The notes under the pieces were generated by a model, which worked only from the letters and a program-made list of their open reading frames with translations, did no database searches and was not told where the DNA came from. From assembly GCA_910588505.1 (NCBI GenBank), contig CAJUPQ010000084.1, forward strand, positions 1 to 14,902: a stretch of DNA of 14,902 nucleotides, written 5' to 3'. Of this stretch, positions 13,101-14,902 are shown one piece after another (position 1 is the stretch's first letter; each line of letters starts with the position of its first letter). The position numbers and the translations under genes were made by a program. The DNA is from an uncultured Hungatella sp. (GTDB lineage Bacteria; Bacillota; Clostridia; Lachnospirales; Lachnospiraceae).

Positions 13101-14464
13101 TTTACATCTTCCCCTCGCTTTCCATTTACATCTTCCTCTTGATTTCCATTTCCGTCTTCCTCTCGCTTTTCATACTCTTTTGCTTTATTAAACTTGAAAG
13201 AGGTAATGATTCGCTCAATCGTGCCATCAGTACCATAGGGAATATCGATATAGTAAAATCCATACCCCCAATAAAGGTCATCTATCATACCTTCCATATG
13301 CCTGTCTTCAGCAGGTAAATTTGCCCTATTGGTTATCTCCTTAGTCTTTTGGTCTTTCTTGCGGGTAGCGGTGATACGGCAGAAATAAATAAAGTCATTG
13401 TTTTTGCCTTCTTTTGTGATTTGTCGCAAGAGTTTTGCCAGCTTTACGTGTTCTTTGTAGCCGAACTCTTTATTCTGTAAAGTTAAAATGTCATTCTTGT
13501 AAACATTTGTGTTTAGATATGGTGGGTCTACGATAAAAATAGTATTTTGGGCATTTTTATTTTTTTCAATAAGTTCTAAAATGTCCATGTTGTAGATTTT
13601 TGTTTCTTTCAATCTTTCATGTAATAATGGGATTGCCTTCCAATAATTTCTGTAGGTTTCATCATTTTTTTTATCGTATGTAGTTCTGGCATTCCGTGCG
13701 GATAGTAAATTCAAGTACAGATAAAAAACAATGCCAGGAATGATAATCTTTTTTCCACATGAAGCTAATAACTGTTTATCTGTTTTCTCCAGTTCCTTTT
13801 TCAGCGTGTCGAATGTTTCTTTATCTGGTAATAGGGCATACATTGCTAAAGTTATCTTTTGAAAGTCCTTTTGGATGCCTTTATAGGTATTGATTTTTCT
13901 TAGATCGATATCGTTAATAATTTCATTTTTAGCAAAACTAAAATTAGAAAAAATTCCGAGGGCACCAGCGCAAACATCAATGCTTGTATTCCAGTGTTTA
14001 TCTGTTGTGTCAAGAATATGCTGAATGGCATCCTGCATTACACGATTCCATTTACTGCCCATTATCCGCAGGAGGTGTAAATCTTGGTTGCTTTTATAAT
14101 CTTCTGGCACAGAAAGAAAATTGTTTTGTTTCTCCTGGTCTTTTATAGAAACATAGGTTAATAAATAATTTGCCAGTAAAAATGTCACAATATTTGAATT
14201 TGTGAGGCCGTCCAGTTTATAGTAACCAAGAACTCGCTCTAGAGTTTCATCGTATCGGACAGAATATGGTTTTGTTTGCCTTCTCTTATCAATCGTTAAG
14301 AGTTGATGTAGGGAAAAGGAATCCAGATGCGATCCGTGTAAGTCTGCTAACGCATATGCAATTCCATCCAAAATTGCTTTGGAGATATTTTTCTCGTGAC
14401 TAATATCAAGCAGTTTATTAACAAGGGATTCTGGTAAAGTAAATGTGTAAACTTTCTCTTTCAT
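13097..14464 (-). CDS. D12 (Dam-like) class DNA adenine methyltransferase with two predicted N-terminal ribbon-helix-helix modules
   Basis: The 455-residue product carries the motif order of D12-class N6-adenine methyltransferases: MGSKWN (135-140, like motif X GGK), DVCAGALGIFSNF (163-175, SAM-binding motif I), NDID (184-187), and the catalytic DPPY (313-316). Before this, residues about 3-44 (KVYTFTLPESLV, then NISKAILDGIAYAL) and about 65-105 (KPYSVRYDETLE, then TNSNIVTFLLANYLL) each look like a beta strand plus two helices, the ribbon-helix-helix pattern. The C-terminus (about 433-455) is a repetitive acidic tail. The ATG at 14464 is preferred over an upstream GTG at 14518, since AAAGGTGG lies nine bases before it. 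It is the first of two overlapping genes with the integrase. No restriction enzyme gene is visible. The recognition site is unknown; GATC is possible for this class. Confidence 0.82.
   Translation of the reverse strand: MKEKVYTFTLPESLVNKLLDISHEKNISKAILDGIAYALADLHGSHLDSFSLHQLLTIDKRRQTKPYSVRYDETLERVLGYYKLDGLTNSNIVTFLLANYLLTYVSIKDQEKQNNFLSVPEDYKSNQDLHLLRIMGSKWNRVMQDAIQHILDTTDKHWNTSIDVCAGALGIFSNFSFAKNEIINDIDLRKINTYKGIQKDFQKITLAMYALLPDKETFDTLKKELEKTDKQLLASCGKKIIIPGIVFYLYLNLLSARNARTTYDKKNDETYRNYWKAIPLLHERLKETKIYNMDILELIEKNKNAQNTIFIVDPPYLNTNVYKNDILTLQNKEFGYKEHVKLAKLLRQITKEGKNNDFIYFCRITATRKKDQKTKEITNRANLPAEDRHMEGMIDDLYWGYGFYYIDIPYGTDGTIERIITSFKFNKAKEYEKREEDGNGNQEEDVNGKRGEDVK
13101..13172 (-). repeat. 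Three 24-bp tandem repeats at the 3' end of the methyltransferase gene
   Basis: Units 13101-13124, 13125-13148 and 13149-13172 are exactly 24 bp each; neighbours match at 21 and 19 of 24 positions. They encode the tail words KREEDGNG, NQEEDVNG and KRGEDVK. Each unit carries a purine-rich GAGGAAGA or GGGGAAGA word on the coding strand, and the last one acts as the integrase ribosome binding site. Confidence 0.92.
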
Positions 14465-14495
14465 ATGGCATAACCACCTTTCTGCCCGCACTTTG

Positions 14496-14516
14496 GGCGA
14501 AAAATTTTGTTTCGCC
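14496..14516. promoter_or_regulatory. Inverted repeat just upstream of the methyltransferase ribosome binding site
   Basis: GGCGAAA (14496-14502) and TTTCGCC (14510-14516) form a 7-bp inverted repeat with a 7-base centre, 13 bases upstream of the AAAGGTGG site. It could be an operator for a ribbon-helix-helix protein or a leader hairpin. I could not identify a convincing promoter for the operon. Confidence 0.4.
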
Positions 14517-14523
14517 ACGTATT

Positions 14524-14580
14524 TGCCAGATCACTGGAAATTTGAGAGAGAAAATGGTTTAGCGAAAAAAGTGCCAGATC
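14524..14580. repeat. Direct repeat TGCCAGATC (two copies)
   Basis: TGCCAGATC occurs at 14524-14532 and 14572-14580, 48 bases apart, each holding a GATC. The first is part of a small palindrome CCAG-ATCA-CTGG (14526-14537); the second is an arm of the leftward terminator stem. Confidence 0.6.
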
Positions 14581-14604
14581 CCGCCAAAAAGGGAGTTTCT
14601 GGCA
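14565..14604 (-). terminator. Leftward intrinsic terminator upstream of the methyltransferase gene
   Basis: On the minus strand TGCCAGA and TCCC pair with GGGA and TCTGGCA, with a three-base bulge and an eight-base loop, followed by C and six T. It would stop leftward transcription from beyond the right edge, or act as a leader attenuator for the methyltransferase-integrase operon. Confidence 0.65.
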
Positions 14605-14902
14605 TAGAAAAAGGCATATAGCGGTTTTGAGGGAGCGTTTAGCCACTAGAAAAAAGGCGTTTAAGACATAATTTTAGCGATCAGGGAAGTGATTTAGACC
14701 GTTTGGCGTTTCAGATTTTCTTGTCAGAGCCTATGGTACGTTTTGTTTAGACATTGGATGTTGGAGTAGAAACTTGGCAGAAAACGTAGTTATTTTATAG
14801 GGGGCGATTATGATTTTGTAATTAAGGAATAGGAATATTTTTAATACTTCCTGAATCCGTGAAATTGGTTGTTTTATGAAGCCAATCCTAAATCTGATTG
14901 GC
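14605..14902. other. Non-coding right end of the window with short repeats
   Basis: No gene is visible in this AT-rich stretch. GCGTTTA or GCGTTTC occurs at 14635, 14657 and 14706, and TTTAGCGA at 14673 (also at 14558), with the variant TTTAGCCA at 14638. GATC occurs at 14679-14682. The last 22 bases form an inverted repeat GCCAATC/GATTGGC (14881-14902) cut by the window edge; whether it is a terminator cannot be seen. Confidence 0.5.

Larger units (their letters stand above)
11730..14902. mobile_element. Left end of an integrative element or prophage inserted beside tRNA-Leu (continues past the window)
   Basis: A tyrosine recombinase gene pointing at the tRNA, a methyltransferase gene, and a clear drop in GC content begin right after the tRNA-Leu terminator. 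This is the classic layout of tRNA-targeted elements. The exact left boundary (within or after the tRNA 3' end) cannot be fixed, and no second copy of the tRNA 3' end is visible up to the right edge, so the other attachment site is outside. With only two genes in view, I cannot say whether it is a prophage, an ICE or a smaller island. Confidence 0.7.

Noticed and set aside
14465..14518. GTG start at 14518 for the methyltransferase
   Set aside because: No ribosome binding site precedes it and it would run through the inverted repeat at 14496-14516; the ATG at 14464 has AAAGGTGG at the right distance.
14461..14646. 61-codon minus-strand frame upstream of the methyltransferase
   Set aside because: It covers the terminator and repeats, overlaps the methyltransferase start, and has no convincing start signal.

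Overview
The window looks like a chromosomal segment of a fairly GC-rich Clostridia, most likely Lachnospiraceae. The basis is gene content and style: a DacA-type carboxypeptidase with choline-binding-like repeats, a lysine riboswitch before dapA, strong AGGAGG-type ribosome binding sites, and TTGCxx/TATAxT promoters with 17-bp spacers. This is inference from familiarity; no database was searched. A foreign, AT-richer mobile element begins near position 11,730 and runs off the right edge.

Layout. 1-1,530: a secreted D-Ala-D-Ala carboxypeptidase (cell-wall maturation) with its terminator. 1,612-3,627: a promoter, a short terminator-like leader and the ribosome-associated GTPase BipA/TypA. 3,844-4,491: a double OB-fold, SSB-like protein. 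4,538-5,198: a promoter, a structured leader and a short BtuR/CobA-like P-loop protein. 5,179-7,149: a promoter, lysine riboswitch, switchable terminator, then dapA and dapB, the two first dedicated steps of the lysine/diaminopimelate branch, under lysine feedback. 7,281-8,114: a small Ser/Thr/Gly-rich lipoprotein and a small unrecognised membrane-associated protein, each its own unit. 8,138-10,385: promoter and purC-purB, two consecutive steps of IMP synthesis (SAICAR synthesis, then cleavage to AICAR). 10,564-11,475: a LysR-family regulator of unknown target. 11,519-11,784: a promoter, two tandem tRNA-Leu genes (anticodons AAG and CAG) and a strong terminator.

Mobile region. Right after the tRNA-Leu(CAG) terminator, a tyrosine recombinase gene (11,814-13,100, minus strand) points toward the tRNA. 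It is preceded in the same leftward operon, with a 4-base ATGA overlap, by a D12/Dam-class adenine methyltransferase gene. The methyltransferase carries what look like two ribbon-helix-helix DNA-binding modules at its N-terminus and an acidic tail encoded by three 24-bp tandem repeats, the last of which supplies the integrase ribosome binding site. Upstream lie an inverted repeat, a leftward intrinsic terminator, GATC-containing direct repeats and short iteron-like repeats. This is the typical position of the left end of an integrative element or prophage inserted beside a tRNA gene; the rest of the element and its other attachment site are outside the window.

The most interesting material is the predicted tandem-RHH/methyltransferase plus integrase module and its repeat-rich control region. 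Secondary points of interest are the AAG anticodon of the first tRNA-Leu, the promoter-terminator leader of bipA and the structured leader of the BtuR-like gene.
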